Shown here one piece after another: positions 36,196 to 45,070 of a stretch of DNA of 64,000 nt. The translations under genes and the position numbers were made by a program. The stretch's first letter is position 1. Each line of letters opens with the position of its first letter. Location of the stretch: assembly GCF_030077735.1 (NCBI RefSeq), contig NZ_JASJEU010000014.1, positions 118,573 to 182,572 on the forward strand. The letters run 5' to 3'. A model generated the notes under the pieces. It was not told where the DNA came from. It saw only the letters and a list, made by a program, of their open reading frames with translations, and searched no databases. This stretch comes from Gordonibacter faecis. GTDB taxonomy: Bacteria > Actinomycetota > Coriobacteriia > Coriobacteriales > Eggerthellaceae.

Positions 36196-36780
36196 CTAAA
36201 TTCCCAAATCGCGCAATCGCTCCACAAGCTGTTGCACAGTCATAAAGCACCGATCTGATTGCTTGAGTCTCAGGTTTGCATTTACAACCGCGGTATCCAC
36301 CCTTTTTGGTTTTTCGTCAATAGCCTTCTCCATCCAACGCAAGTCAGATTTCGCACTATCATCGTAAACGGCATCAAATCCCATCTCTTTTCGATATGCA
36401 GCAAGTTTTGAATACAGATCCTCTTTCTTCCAGATACCCGTTTGCTCAAAGTGTTGAACAAGAAATGCTTCAAACTGAGGCCTCGTAAAAGCCAGCTTTA
36501 CCTTATGTGATTCTGCATAATTAAGAAGTTCAGCATAGGAGCACGTCATCCTATCATCGTCGCATACGCTCCAGCATTCGATATCATCCGCGTTAATTCC
36601 AAGCTCTTGCACCAATATATCTCGCTCTTCAAGCGTTCGATCAATAAGAGCCTTATGCTGTCCCTTCTCTCCTAAGATATGGATGCCAACATAGCCAGGA
36701 ATACGATACGAACGCCTCAGTATTTCAAAATACTCCTTTTCAGTTTTTCCTTCGCAACAGATGAGGATTACACGACCCAT
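36196..36780 (-). CDS. RloB-like protein (AbiLii-type) of a two-gene defence system
   Basis: The 194-residue protein starts with ILICCEGKTEKEYFEILRR, the TOPRIM-like signature of RloB. A D-x-D-like CDDDRM follows near residue 75, with FEAFLVQHF in the middle. It follows the RloA-like ATPase by 8 bp in the same operon, which defines the RloA-RloB/AbiL pairing associated with restriction loci and phage abortive infection. Its base composition is clearly AT-richer than the surroundings, suggesting horizontal acquisition. The biochemical target is unknown. Confidence 0.85.
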   Translation of the reverse strand: MGRVILICCEGKTEKEYFEILRRSYRIPGYVGIHILGEKGQHKALIDRTLEERDILVQELGINADDIECWSVCDDDRMTCSYAELLNYAESHKVKLAFTRPQFEAFLVQHFEQTGIWKKEDLYSKLAAYRKEMGFDAVYDDSAKSDLRWMEKAIDEKPKRVDTAVVNANLRLKQSDRCFMTVQQLVERLRDLGI

Positions 36781-36788
36781 ACACCCTC

Positions 36789-37985
36789 CTACCCTTCACG
36801 AACGAGAGGGATGCCGCCGTACAAACCTTCTCTATAGCGTTTCTCGATTGCTTCTCCTTCGCGAACCCCTCGCTTAGCAAGAGGCGTCACGACAGATTCC
36901 TCACGGCTATTTTTTTCAACCAGAATAATATTATCTCTTCCAAGAGAGGTACGCATGATGCTGGTATCATGGCTATTGAAGATGAGATGCGCTCCGTTTT
37001 CAGACTTTTCATCAAGAAACAAACCAACAAGAGTTTCAATCAACTTCGGATGCATCGAGGTGCCAAATTCATCAAGGTAGATAATTCCACCTTGTTCAAG
37101 AGCTGCGATAATCGGCACAACCGTCTTGAAGAATCGTTGCGTTCCGGCTGATTCTTGATTCCAAAAATCAAGCTCTCGCATGCCTATGATAGATTTTTCA
37201 TCGTCACGAATCGCATGTACCGTCTTAAACGAAGTTCCTCCCTTGAGCTCCATTCCGCGTTTTACTTCATCGGGAATCGGCAAAGAAGCCAGCAATTCCT
37301 CGGGCAAAGGAACGCTTTCAATTTTAATATCCCTAATCGCAAAATCGCATTTGCGAAGCAGTTCGAGCGTTTTCTCTCGTAAACTCTCATTATCTTTAAG
37401 CAACTCTACAAACAAAGCACCGCGATCTGTCAAGTCATCTAAATCGACGGCGACATTGTAAAAGAAGTCAAATACTACATTTGCATAAGAATTGTTATCT
37501 TCGCGGCCTTTTGTTACAAGAAGCGTTTCATCTCTTGTTTTCGCAAGAAGCCTCTTGCCAAAACCAAATTTGTCCGAAGAGGGACTCATTTCTTTATTTG
37601 CTTCGCGACGAAACACTGTTTTCATCTTGTCGGTATGTTCCGACTTTTCTTTGAGCTCCTCAAAGACAATATGAGCGTCATCAAAAGCAAGCGCATATTG
37701 AAAAATCCGCCCATCCTGCTCGAATCGTACCGCGAAGCGGCTCGGCTGCCTTGCAGCACTTTCGCGCAATAGAAACGGTTCGTAGGGCAGTTTCCAGTTT
37801 GCATCAGCCGAATTGTAGAGGCAAAACCGTATAAGTTCTAATGCTTTTGCGATATTTGATTTACCGCCAGCATTGGGTCCATATATGCCCGTTACGGCGC
37901 GCATATCACGCTCGCCAAAAGTCAATGTTTGAGGCGAATAGAACGAGCGGTAATTATCAATTGTGAGTGACAGAAGCGATGACAT
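36789..37985 (-). CDS. RloA-like AAA ATPase (AbiLi-type) of a two-gene defence system
   Basis: The 398-residue protein is an OLD/SMC-like ATPase. The N-terminus SLTIDNYRSF leads into Walker A GPNAGGKSN (about 35-43). QESAGTQRFF is the signature helix (about 275), IIYLDEFGTSMHP is Walker B, and IFNSHDTSIMR is the H-loop. ATG 37985 follows AAAAGGAGGACATGTT. The ATPase presumably senses infection or DNA structure and licenses the RloB-like partner (inference). The gene is AT-rich relative to neighbours, like its partner. Confidence 0.87.
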   Translation of the reverse strand: MSSLLSLTIDNYRSFYSPQTLTFGERDMRAVTGIYGPNAGGKSNIAKALELIRFCLYNSADANWKLPYEPFLLRESAARQPSRFAVRFEQDGRIFQYALAFDDAHIVFEELKEKSEHTDKMKTVFRREANKEMSPSSDKFGFGKRLLAKTRDETLLVTKGREDNNSYANVVFDFFYNVAVDLDDLTDRGALFVELLKDNESLREKTLELLRKCDFAIRDIKIESVPLPEELLASLPIPDEVKRGMELKGGTSFKTVHAIRDDEKSIIGMRELDFWNQESAGTQRFFKTVVPIIAALEQGGIIYLDEFGTSMHPKLIETLVGLFLDEKSENGAHLIFNSHDTSIMRTSLGRDNIILVEKNSREESVVTPLAKRGVREGEAIEKRYREGLYGGIPLVREG

Positions 37986-38200
37986 AACATGTCCTCCTTT
38001 TCGTGTAGGAACATGCTAACAAATTTTCTGTTAAACAAGCCTATTTGTTACTTTTTTACATTACAACGATAGTTTACAGAATTTTCTTACAACAGAACTC
38101 GCTCCACACGATCATTGCCGCTGCTCGCTTTTCGCCACTAGCAAGTCTAAACTATTAAAAGCCCCATTCGAAACGTACAGACACCGTCGAAAGGAACAAC

Positions 38201-38866
38201 ATGGACGAGTTTGGGATGGAAACCAGCGAAGAAATTGCGACGGGTGTCTCTTGTGCGCAGGCGAAAGCGGCTGCGCTGCGCGTGATGTGCGCGCCGGAGC
38301 TTGTGAGCAAAGTGTTCCTCGAAGGCGGGCTGGTGCCTTGGGTTCTCAGCGGCAAGGATTCAGGCCGCCTGCACGGTGACATTGACTTTTCGGTGCGACT
38401 TGAGGATATGCCAACTGTACGCACATGGCTCAAGCACGAAGCTCTGTACGACCCCAGCCTCGACTCGTGCCGCATACCCTGCAATACCGGCGGCGAAGAA
38501 TACGGCATCCATGCCTACATCGACGGCGTCCTCGCAAGCTTCTGCCCGTTCTTCTTCCGCGACGGCACACTCGTGCAGCGAAACGCCGAGCAGGCGGCCT
38601 TCGCCGGCTACGACGCGTTGCTCGAAGCCACCATTCCCTCTCTCGACGAGGCAGACTTCGTGGAAACGCGCGAGCTCCCCGACGGCACACGCGCTGGCTT
38701 TGCCACGCTGGAAGCCTGTCGCGCCGCGAAAGCCGCGAGCGACCGCCCCAAGGATCTTGCCGACATTGCCGAGCTCGACCGCCTCGGTTACGACGAAAAG
38801 CGCATGGAACGCGTCGCACAAGCCTTCGCCACCATGACCATCACCTGCCCCGCCCATAGCGAGTAG
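38201..38866 (+). CDS. nucleotidyltransferase-fold protein
   Basis: The 221-residue protein contains LSGKDSGRLHGDIDFSVRLED at about residues 48-68. The pattern G-x-x-x-H-G-D-I-D-F is the active-site region of minimal nucleotidyltransferases (Asp-x-Asp). The C-terminal part (RPKDLADIAELDRLG) matches helices found in NTase-fold proteins of the AbiEii/aminoglycoside-transferase type. The start at 38201 follows GAAAGGAACAAC. The substrate is unknown. It sits next to the RloA/RloB pair on the opposite strand, so association with defence is possible but unproven. Confidence 0.7.
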   Translation: MDEFGMETSEEIATGVSCAQAKAAALRVMCAPELVSKVFLEGGLVPWVLSGKDSGRLHGDIDFSVRLEDMPTVRTWLKHEALYDPSLDSCRIPCNTGGEEYGIHAYIDGVLASFCPFFFRDGTLVQRNAEQAAFAGYDALLEATIPSLDEADFVETRELPDGTRAGFATLEACRAAKAASDRPKDLADIAELDRLGYDEKRMERVAQAFATMTITCPAHSE

Positions 38867-38898
38867 ATCAGCCGGCGCGGCGTGCCGGGGCAGGTGAT

Positions 38899-40686
38899 CT
38901 ACTCCAAGTACGCGCCGGTTTGGCGGCTCCACAGGTTGGCGTAAGTGCCGCCGGCTTCTATGAGGTCGGCGTGGGGGCCGTCTTCTACCACTTTGCCGCC
39001 GTCGAGGACGACGATGCGATCGAGGCTGGCCACCGTGCTGAGGCGGTGAGCCACCACAAGAGCGGTGCGGCCGCGCATGAGGGTGGCGAGCGCGTCTTGC
39101 ACCAGCTGCTCGCTCTCGGAGTCGAGCGCGCTCGTGGCCTCGTCCAACACGAGCACCGGACAGTCGGCCAAGAGCGCTCGCGCAATGGCAATGCGCTGGC
39201 GCTGGCCGCCGGACAGCTTCACGCCACGCTCGCCCGTGACCGTGTCGAAGCCCTGCGGCAGCCGCTCGATGAACTCAAGCGCGTTCGCCTGCCGCGCCGC
39301 TTCGCGGATCTGCTCCATCGTGGCATCGGGCCGCCCGTAGGCAATGTTCTCCGCGATGGAGCGGTGGAACAGCAGCGCCTCCTGCGGCACGTAGGCAATC
39401 TGGCGACGCAGCGACTGCTGCGTAGTGTCCGCGATATTCTGTCCGTCAACGAGGATGCGCCCTTCTTGAATGTCGGACAAACGCAGCAACAACTTCGTGA
39501 GCGTGGTCTTCCCCGCGCCACTCGCGCCCACAATACCCACGCGCTGACCAGCGGGGATGTGCAGATTCAAGTCGTCGAACACCCGCGTGCGCGTGTCGCC
39601 GTCGGTGTACCAAAACCCAATGTCCTCGAAGTCGATAGCGCCCTCATGCACCTCAAGATCGGGTGCGCCCGGCTTGTCGTCCACCAGGCGCGGTTCATCC
39701 AAAATCACCGTCATGCCACTTGCGTCGCCGAATGCGCGGTTGAAGCGTTGCAAGCCGTTGTTGATGAAGTTGAACTGGTTCGTCACCGTGTAGGTGTAGG
39801 TGAACATCACCACCAGCGTACCCGGCGTGATGCCGTACCACGCGTTGCCGCCTGCAATAAACACGGCCACCACACTCATGATGGCAATGGTGATGCACGC
39901 CGTCACAATTCCGCGCGTGAGCGACGCCCACATGCGCTTCGAGTCGCGCGCCACCACCTCGCGGTTGGCCTGGTCAAACAGGCTGCGCTCGTAGTCTTCG
40001 CGACCGTAGGTTTTCACGGCCAGAATGTTCGCCACCGAATCGGACAGTTCGCCAGACAGCTGGTTCTGCGCGCTCGCCGCCTGCTCATTCAGGTGCAAAA
40101 TGCGCTTGTACATATAGTAGGAGACGCCCGCGTACACTGCCAGCAGCACCATGAGGATGGCCACGTACACCGGCACGCGGGGCGCCAGGATGGCGCACGT
40201 GAACACCACCGAGCAAATGACCGGCAGAAACGGGAACGTGATGGTTTCCAGCAGCAGCTGATACGCGCTCATGAACTTGGTGGTTTGGCTCACCAGCGTG
40301 CCGCCGAAACGGTTGGAGTGAAACGACATCGACTGGTTCGACAGCGCATCGAACGACATGGTAGCCAAGTCGTAGGATGCCGCAATCTGGAGCCGATACA
40401 TCGTGTAGTCCTGCAGCTTGCTGGCCGCCTGACCAGCCACGTTGATGCCAATGAGCGCCGCAATGTAGGGCCCGAACACCGTAAACACCTCATCGGGCGC
40501 CACCGACCCCGCGCTCACGCGGTCCACCACGAGGCTCATCACATAGGGGTTGCCATACGACAGCAGCGCCACGAAGAAGAACGTGGACGCCATCAGGGCC
40601 ACAAACAGCCCCAAATGCCGGCGCGTAACCAGCCAAAAGTAATGAAGCGTGCGACGCGTGGTGGACGCGCGAGCTGAACGTGACAT
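38899..40686 (-). CDS. ABC multidrug/lipid exporter, fused permease-ATPase
   Basis: The 595-residue half-transporter has six membrane segments in residues 25-310. The ATPase domain has Walker A GASGAGKTT (about 391), the Q-loop YVPQEALLF, signature LSGGQRQR, Walker B VLVLDEATSALD and the H-loop VAHRLST. It is MsbA/LmrA-like and would act as a homodimer, exporting drugs or lipids. ATG 40686 follows AAGAAAGGAAC. It is a single gene and ends 33 bp from the convergent nucleotidyltransferase gene. Confidence 0.9.
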   Translation of the reverse strand: MSRSARASTTRRTLHYFWLVTRRHLGLFVALMASTFFFVALLSYGNPYVMSLVVDRVSAGSVAPDEVFTVFGPYIAALIGINVAGQAASKLQDYTMYRLQIAASYDLATMSFDALSNQSMSFHSNRFGGTLVSQTTKFMSAYQLLLETITFPFLPVICSVVFTCAILAPRVPVYVAILMVLLAVYAGVSYYMYKRILHLNEQAASAQNQLSGELSDSVANILAVKTYGREDYERSLFDQANREVVARDSKRMWASLTRGIVTACITIAIMSVVAVFIAGGNAWYGITPGTLVVMFTYTYTVTNQFNFINNGLQRFNRAFGDASGMTVILDEPRLVDDKPGAPDLEVHEGAIDFEDIGFWYTDGDTRTRVFDDLNLHIPAGQRVGIVGASGAGKTTLTKLLLRLSDIQEGRILVDGQNIADTTQQSLRRQIAYVPQEALLFHRSIAENIAYGRPDATMEQIREAARQANALEFIERLPQGFDTVTGERGVKLSGGQRQRIAIARALLADCPVLVLDEATSALDSESEQLVQDALATLMRGRTALVVAHRLSTVASLDRIVVLDGGKVVEDGPHADLIEAGGTYANLWSRQTGAYLE

Positions 40687-40749
40687 GCGGGGTTCCTTTC
40701 TTCTTGCTCGCCCCCGATTATGCCACAGTCGTCAAGCGCGCCCGACGGA

Positions 40750-40780
40750 CGTAGGGCAAGGGTTCTGCTCTTGCCCTACG
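40750..40780. repeat. intergenic inverted-repeat element, minimal copy 3
   Basis: A single hairpin form of the repeat family: CGTAGGGCAAG (40750-40760) pairs with CTTGCCCTACG (40770-40780). It lies between the ABC exporter start and the channel gene stop. Confidence 0.7.
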
Positions 40781-40804
40781 GCCACAACCCACACATTACG
40801 CGCG

Positions 40805-43800
40805 CTAGCGCTTCCCCTCTTCGTCTTCGTCCTCGTTGCCAAGCTTTTTCGCCGCGGCCTTTTGTTCCTCGTTGAAGCGGTCGGCGCTCAGCTTCTCGGC
40901 GTAGGTCGCCTTCTTGAACTCGGTCGGCTCGTTGATAACCACCTGCGGGAACGGAATGCTGATGTCGTGTTTGTCGAACAGCAGCTTCATCTCGCGCTTC
41001 AGGTCGCGCTCAAGCTGGATGCGATCCTTCTCGGAGCATTGCACCAAAATGCGGATGCTCACACTGTTGTCGCCAAGTGCCACCACACCCTTGTAGAACG
41101 GGCCATCGATAATGGCAGGCAGACGCTTGCGGATGTTCGGCAGCTCTTCGGCCAGGATGTTCTCCACGCGCTCGAGCGATTCGCCGTACTCGATGCCCAC
41201 GTCGCAGAACGCGTACGACGTTTCCTTTGTCATGTTGATGACGTTGCTGATGTCACTGTTGCGAATGACCTTGATGTTCTGCGCGCCGTCCTCCACCTTC
41301 GTGGTGCGCACGCCAATTTCCACCACAGTGCCGCGCCAATCGCCCACCATGATGATGTCGCCCACGCGGAACTCGCCCTCAAAGATGATGAACAGGCCAG
41401 ACAGTATGTCCGCCACCAGCTCTTTCGCGCCGAAGCTGATCGCGATGGACAGAATGCCGGCGCTGGCCAGAAGCGTGGTGGTGTCCACGCCCACCAGCAT
41501 GAGGCAGTAGTACACCATGCCGATGATGGTGGCGTATTTGATGAAGCTGCCCAAGAGGCGGCACACCGTTTCGCCGCGCGCGCCCAGCACGCTCGCCAGC
41601 AGGCCCAACACCTTGCGCAGCACCGCAACAGCCGTCAGCGCCACGCAAATAAACATGATGCACGCCGTAATGGCGAACACGTTCAGGCCGCGCTCCCATT
41701 CGCCGCCCAGGATGTAGGAGAAGATGGACGAGCTGCCGAAGATGCGGTCTTGGAACACCACGGCCACGCACACGGCCACCACCGAAACAGCTACCAGCCA
41801 CTTCACGATGGTTGCGGTCTTTTGCTCGGCGGTCTTCTCGTGCCACTTGAACGACTTCGCAATCCAACGGCTGGCCGCCGACTCGGTCTTGGCGGTGCGT
41901 CCGCTCGGCATGGTGACGTCGAACATGCGCGAGTCTTCCTCTTCGCCGCTGGCGCCTGCGCTCGCCGCGTCCGTGCTCGCGCTCGCGTCCGCGCTCGCCA
42001 CGCCCGCGTCCACCGCAGCTGCAGCCGCAGCCGTCGCGCCCTCGCGTTTGCGCACGTCAAACGCCAATAGGAAGAAAATCACCACGAGGCACACCGCCGC
42101 TACGCCACCCGTAGCCAACGTAAGCGGCACGCGCTCAGCCATGAGCTCGCCTTCGGTGCCCGCCACGAACAGGTAGTAGTCGCCCGTTTCCACCGCCGAG
42201 GCGTAGTAGGTTGCGCCGTCGATGGTCAGGTAGTCACAGTACCCATCCTTCAACTGGCCTTCCGTCATGCCGTGCTCCAAAACCGGCTTGCCCGCCAGGC
42301 GCTCATCGGGGAAGTATGCGAACGTTTTGTCGGCCTTGTTCACCGCGAAGGCGAAGCCATCCGCGCCCGCCTTCACGCCGTCGAGCACGCTTCCTATCTG
42401 CACGCTTTCAAGCATACTTTCAAGGCGCGTCGGGCGGATGCCAATCTGCACGAGGCCGTTCACAGTGCCCTTGTCGTCGTGCAGCGACACACCAATATAC
42501 TGGCGCAGCTCGCCGGAAATCTCGTCGGTCTGCGGCTTCTGCACCACCGAGTCGACCCCCTGCAGCAGCTTCCTGAACTCGAACGACTGGTCGGCAGGGT
42601 CTTCACTCAGCGTGAAGTTCGCATACGAGGAATTCGTTGCCGTCAGCGCACCGGTAGCGTCCAGCACGTACACGTACTGGATTTGCAGCACGTCAGCGAG
42701 GCGCTGCAAGTCTTCGCGGTTCGCCAGCCCCGGATTGTGGTCAAGCACGTAGCCGGCCACGCGCGCCTTGCTCAGGTAGCGCTCGCTGTACTGGTTCGTA
42801 AGCGCGTCCATGCGGTCGGTCGCGCGCTGGATGGTTTCTTCCACCTCTGCGGCGCGCTCGTCGTTCGCCACCGACTCAGACGACAGCGCAAACAGCGTCT
42901 GCATGTAGAACGACACACCCAAAATGGCGATGAAGCCCACAAACGAGAACACCGCCGCCTTGCGGCCGATGGTTTTGTTATAACGCAAGGGCCCCACGGC
43001 GCGGAAGTCCGCCGGGTCGTGGCCGCGCCGCTCGTCCTCGCGCATGACGAAGATGCCGTACATAATAACCACGGTCATCACCGCGAAGAAGATGAACAGG
43101 ATCACGCCCACGGTGATGTTGCGCGTAGCAGCCAAGTCGCCTTCGGGCACGGCGGCTACGTAGTAGGTGTCGTCGATCTTGGTCACGCCAGCGTAGAGCC
43201 GCTCGCCACTCAGCGTTATCTCGGAGAACGCGCCGTCTTCGAGGGCCGCCACGTCGATGCCGGCCTCAAGCGCGTCGGCACCCACGAGGCGGGTGTCGGG
43301 GTGGTATTCAATGAGGTAGTCCTTGGCCGACACGGCGAACATGAAGCCTTGCTCGCCGATGGTAATGTGCTTGAGTGCGCTTGCGGTTGAGCCCGTTTCC
43401 GCAATGAGTTCGCGCAGTTCAGCGGGGTGCTGCTCAATAACTACCATCGTGTTGTCGTCGATGCGCGCGGCGTAGTAGCGCATGAGCCAGTCTTGCTCAG
43501 GCAGTTCCACCTCCACAGGAAGCGACGCCGCGCCGCCATCAAACACGGTGCGCAGCTCGTTGAAGCGCGAGTACGTAAAGTTCGCCTTCGTGTCCTGCGC
43601 CTTCGCCACCACCGCGCCATCGCGGCTTACCACCAGCACGTTGTCCACGCCGAGCAGATCTTTATACTCCACCATCTTCGCGTCGGCGGCCTCAAAGCCG
43701 GCATTGTTGTTCGCCATGAACGCCACACTTGCGGCTTTCGACTGGAAGATGGCGTCATGGGTTTCGGTGTTCTGCGTGGCGCTTTCGTCGGCCGTCGCCA

Positions 43801-43960
43801 GAAGGTCGGGCAGCGCCGCGGCTTCCTGGCGCATCTCCTGCGTGTAACTGTCAATGGACAGGTTGCTTTGCAGCGTGAACAACAGCCCCGCCATGCAGGC
43901 CATGCTTGCGGCCGCCACTGCCACCAGGACGGCTATCTTGATTTTGAGTTTCGTCGACAT
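40805..43960 (-). CDS. mechanosensitive (MscS-type) channel fused to two Cache-like sensor domains
   Basis: The 1051-residue protein has an N-terminal membrane helix and then a Cache-like extracytoplasmic sensor (about 30-285). Two membrane helices follow (about 288-310 and 338-360), then a second Cache-like sensor (about 365-615). After another helix comes a low-complexity Ala/Ser linker. Several helices then lead into an MscS core (about 800-1010), with the pore-helix region GVDTTTLLASAGILSIAISFGAKELVADI. The beta domain includes FRVGDIIMVGDWRGTVVEIGVRTTKVED. It should gate ion flow in response to a ligand, tension or both. ATG 43960 has AGGGGGACGG before it. It follows the solute-binding gene by 10 bp. 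Confidence 0.88.
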   Translation of the reverse strand: MSTKLKIKIAVLVAVAAASMACMAGLLFTLQSNLSIDSYTQEMRQEAAALPDLLATADESATQNTETHDAIFQSKAASVAFMANNNAGFEAADAKMVEYKDLLGVDNVLVVSRDGAVVAKAQDTKANFTYSRFNELRTVFDGGAASLPVEVELPEQDWLMRYYAARIDDNTMVVIEQHPAELRELIAETGSTASALKHITIGEQGFMFAVSAKDYLIEYHPDTRLVGADALEAGIDVAALEDGAFSEITLSGERLYAGVTKIDDTYYVAAVPEGDLAATRNITVGVILFIFFAVMTVVIMYGIFVMREDERRGHDPADFRAVGPLRYNKTIGRKAAVFSFVGFIAILGVSFYMQTLFALSSESVANDERAAEVEETIQRATDRMDALTNQYSERYLSKARVAGYVLDHNPGLANREDLQRLADVLQIQYVYVLDATGALTATNSSYANFTLSEDPADQSFEFRKLLQGVDSVVQKPQTDEISGELRQYIGVSLHDDKGTVNGLVQIGIRPTRLESMLESVQIGSVLDGVKAGADGFAFAVNKADKTFAYFPDERLAGKPVLEHGMTEGQLKDGYCDYLTIDGATYYASAVETGDYYLFVAGTEGELMAERVPLTLATGGVAAVCLVVIFFLLAFDVRKREGATAAAAAAVDAGVASADASASTDAASAGASGEEEDSRMFDVTMPSGRTAKTESAASRWIAKSFKWHEKTAEQKTATIVKWLVAVSVVAVCVAVVFQDRIFGSSSIFSYILGGEWERGLNVFAITACIMFICVALTAVAVLRKVLGLLASVLGARGETVCRLLGSFIKYATIIGMVYYCLMLVGVDTTTLLASAGILSIAISFGAKELVADILSGLFIIFEGEFRVGDIIMVGDWRGTVVEIGVRTTKVEDGAQNIKVIRNSDISNVINMTKETSYAFCDVGIEYGESLERVENILAEELPNIRKRLPAIIDGPFYKGVVALGDNSVSIRILVQCSEKDRIQLERDLKREMKLLFDKHDISIPFPQVVINEPTEFKKATYAEKLSADRFNEEQKAAAKKLGNEDEDEEGKR

Positions 43961-43970
43961 CCGTCCCCCT

Positions 43971-44810
43971 CTAGTTCCACTTGTCAATGAGGCGCGCCAC
44001 CGTGCCGTCGTCCAGCATGACCTGCACGGCCTCGGCCACCGGCTGGCTCAAGGCCGAGCCCTTCTGCGTGGCAACGGCGTAACTCTGGGTATCAATCTGG
44101 AAGTCAAGCAGGCTGCGGTCGAAGTCGTTGAACGTGTTCGCAAGGCTTGCGTCCATGCATGCCGCATCGATGGAGCCTTCCTCCAAGCGGTCGCTCAGCT
44201 CCTGGTAAGAGGGCACCTGCACCAGATGGAACGTGTCGAAGCGCACGTCGGAGTTGTCCGCGTTGGCCTCAAGCGCCTCACCGTTCGTGAAGCCCGCCTC
44301 TGTGAGTTTGATAACCAGCTGCGGCGCCGTATTCGAGCCAGACATAGTGCCGAAGGTGCGGCCTTTCAACCCATCAAGGCTGGTGATGAGCGAGCTGTCC
44401 TCCACCATGATGACGGAGCGGTCCTCGTAATAGACCGGGGAGAAGTCGAAGTTCTTCTGGCGCGATTCGGACACGGAGTAGCACGCCACGAGGCAATCCA
44501 CCTCGCCGTTCAGAAGCATATCCTTGCGCGTTTCGGGCAGCACGTCCACGAACTCCACGTCGGCGTAACCAAGGCGGCGCGCCAGCTCTTCGGCCAGGTC
44601 AATCTCAAGACCGTAGTGCTTGTTGGTGTCCTTGTTCAGGTAGCCGAAGCCCACCACGTCACTGCGCACACCCACGCGCAAAGTGCCCTCGCCAGACGCT
44701 GCGGGCGCACCGCTGCCGCCTGCGCACCCCGCAAGCGCCGCCAGCGCGCAGGTCAGCGCCACCGCCGCAAGCGCCCACACCGCACGCCTTCCCCACCGTG
44801 CCTTTGCCAT
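43971..44810 (-). CDS. solute-binding lipoprotein, family 3 (amino-acid type)
   Basis: The 279-residue protein has a lipoprotein signal peptide with lipobox LAGC (Cys29). A bacterial extracellular solute-binding fold follows: TLRVGVRSDVVGFGYLN, GLEIDLAEELARRLG, DCLVACYSVSESRQKNFDFSPVYYED. These are the hallmarks of amino-acid-type SBP_bac_3 proteins. No ABC permease or ATPase is adjacent. Instead it lies 10 bp upstream of the Cache-MscS channel, so it may deliver ligand to that sensor. ATG 44810 has AGAGGAGAAGACGG upstream. Confidence 0.9.
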   Translation of the reverse strand: MAKARWGRRAVWALAAVALTCALAALAGCAGGSGAPAASGEGTLRVGVRSDVVGFGYLNKDTNKHYGLEIDLAEELARRLGYADVEFVDVLPETRKDMLLNGEVDCLVACYSVSESRQKNFDFSPVYYEDRSVIMVEDSSLITSLDGLKGRTFGTMSGSNTAPQLVIKLTEAGFTNGEALEANADNSDVRFDTFHLVQVPSYQELSDRLEEGSIDAACMDASLANTFNDFDRSLLDFQIDTQSYAVATQKGSALSQPVAEAVQVMLDDGTVARLIDKWN

Positions 44811-44887
44811 CCGTCTTCTCCTCTTCGACGTCACACCCTCAAACGAGCGCACACCACTACAAGGCGCACGCCCTCAAAAGGAAAAGT

Positions 44888-45070
44888 ATGGCAAACGAAA
44901 AGACCGAAGCCCCCGACACCCACCAGGTTCAATCGATAATTGACCGGTTGACAGCAAGGGCAACGAGCGGACAGTGGACGCAGCCGGGCGTTACCCCGGT
45001 TAATCCTCAACGTTCCGACTCTCTTCAATCAATAGGCCTCTACAACTCTTCGAAGAAGCCTACGCGGTAG
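44888..45070 (+). CDS. possible small protein, 60 residues
   Basis: The reading frame starts MANEKTEAPDTHQVQ after AAAAGGAAAAGT, a plausible ribosome site. It ends 31 bp inside the 3' end of the convergent helicase gene. The product is polar, without membrane segments or recognised motifs. It could be a real small gene or chance. Confidence 0.35.
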   Translation: MANEKTEAPDTHQVQSIIDRLTARATSGQWTQPGVTPVNPQRSDSLQSIGLYNSSKKPTR

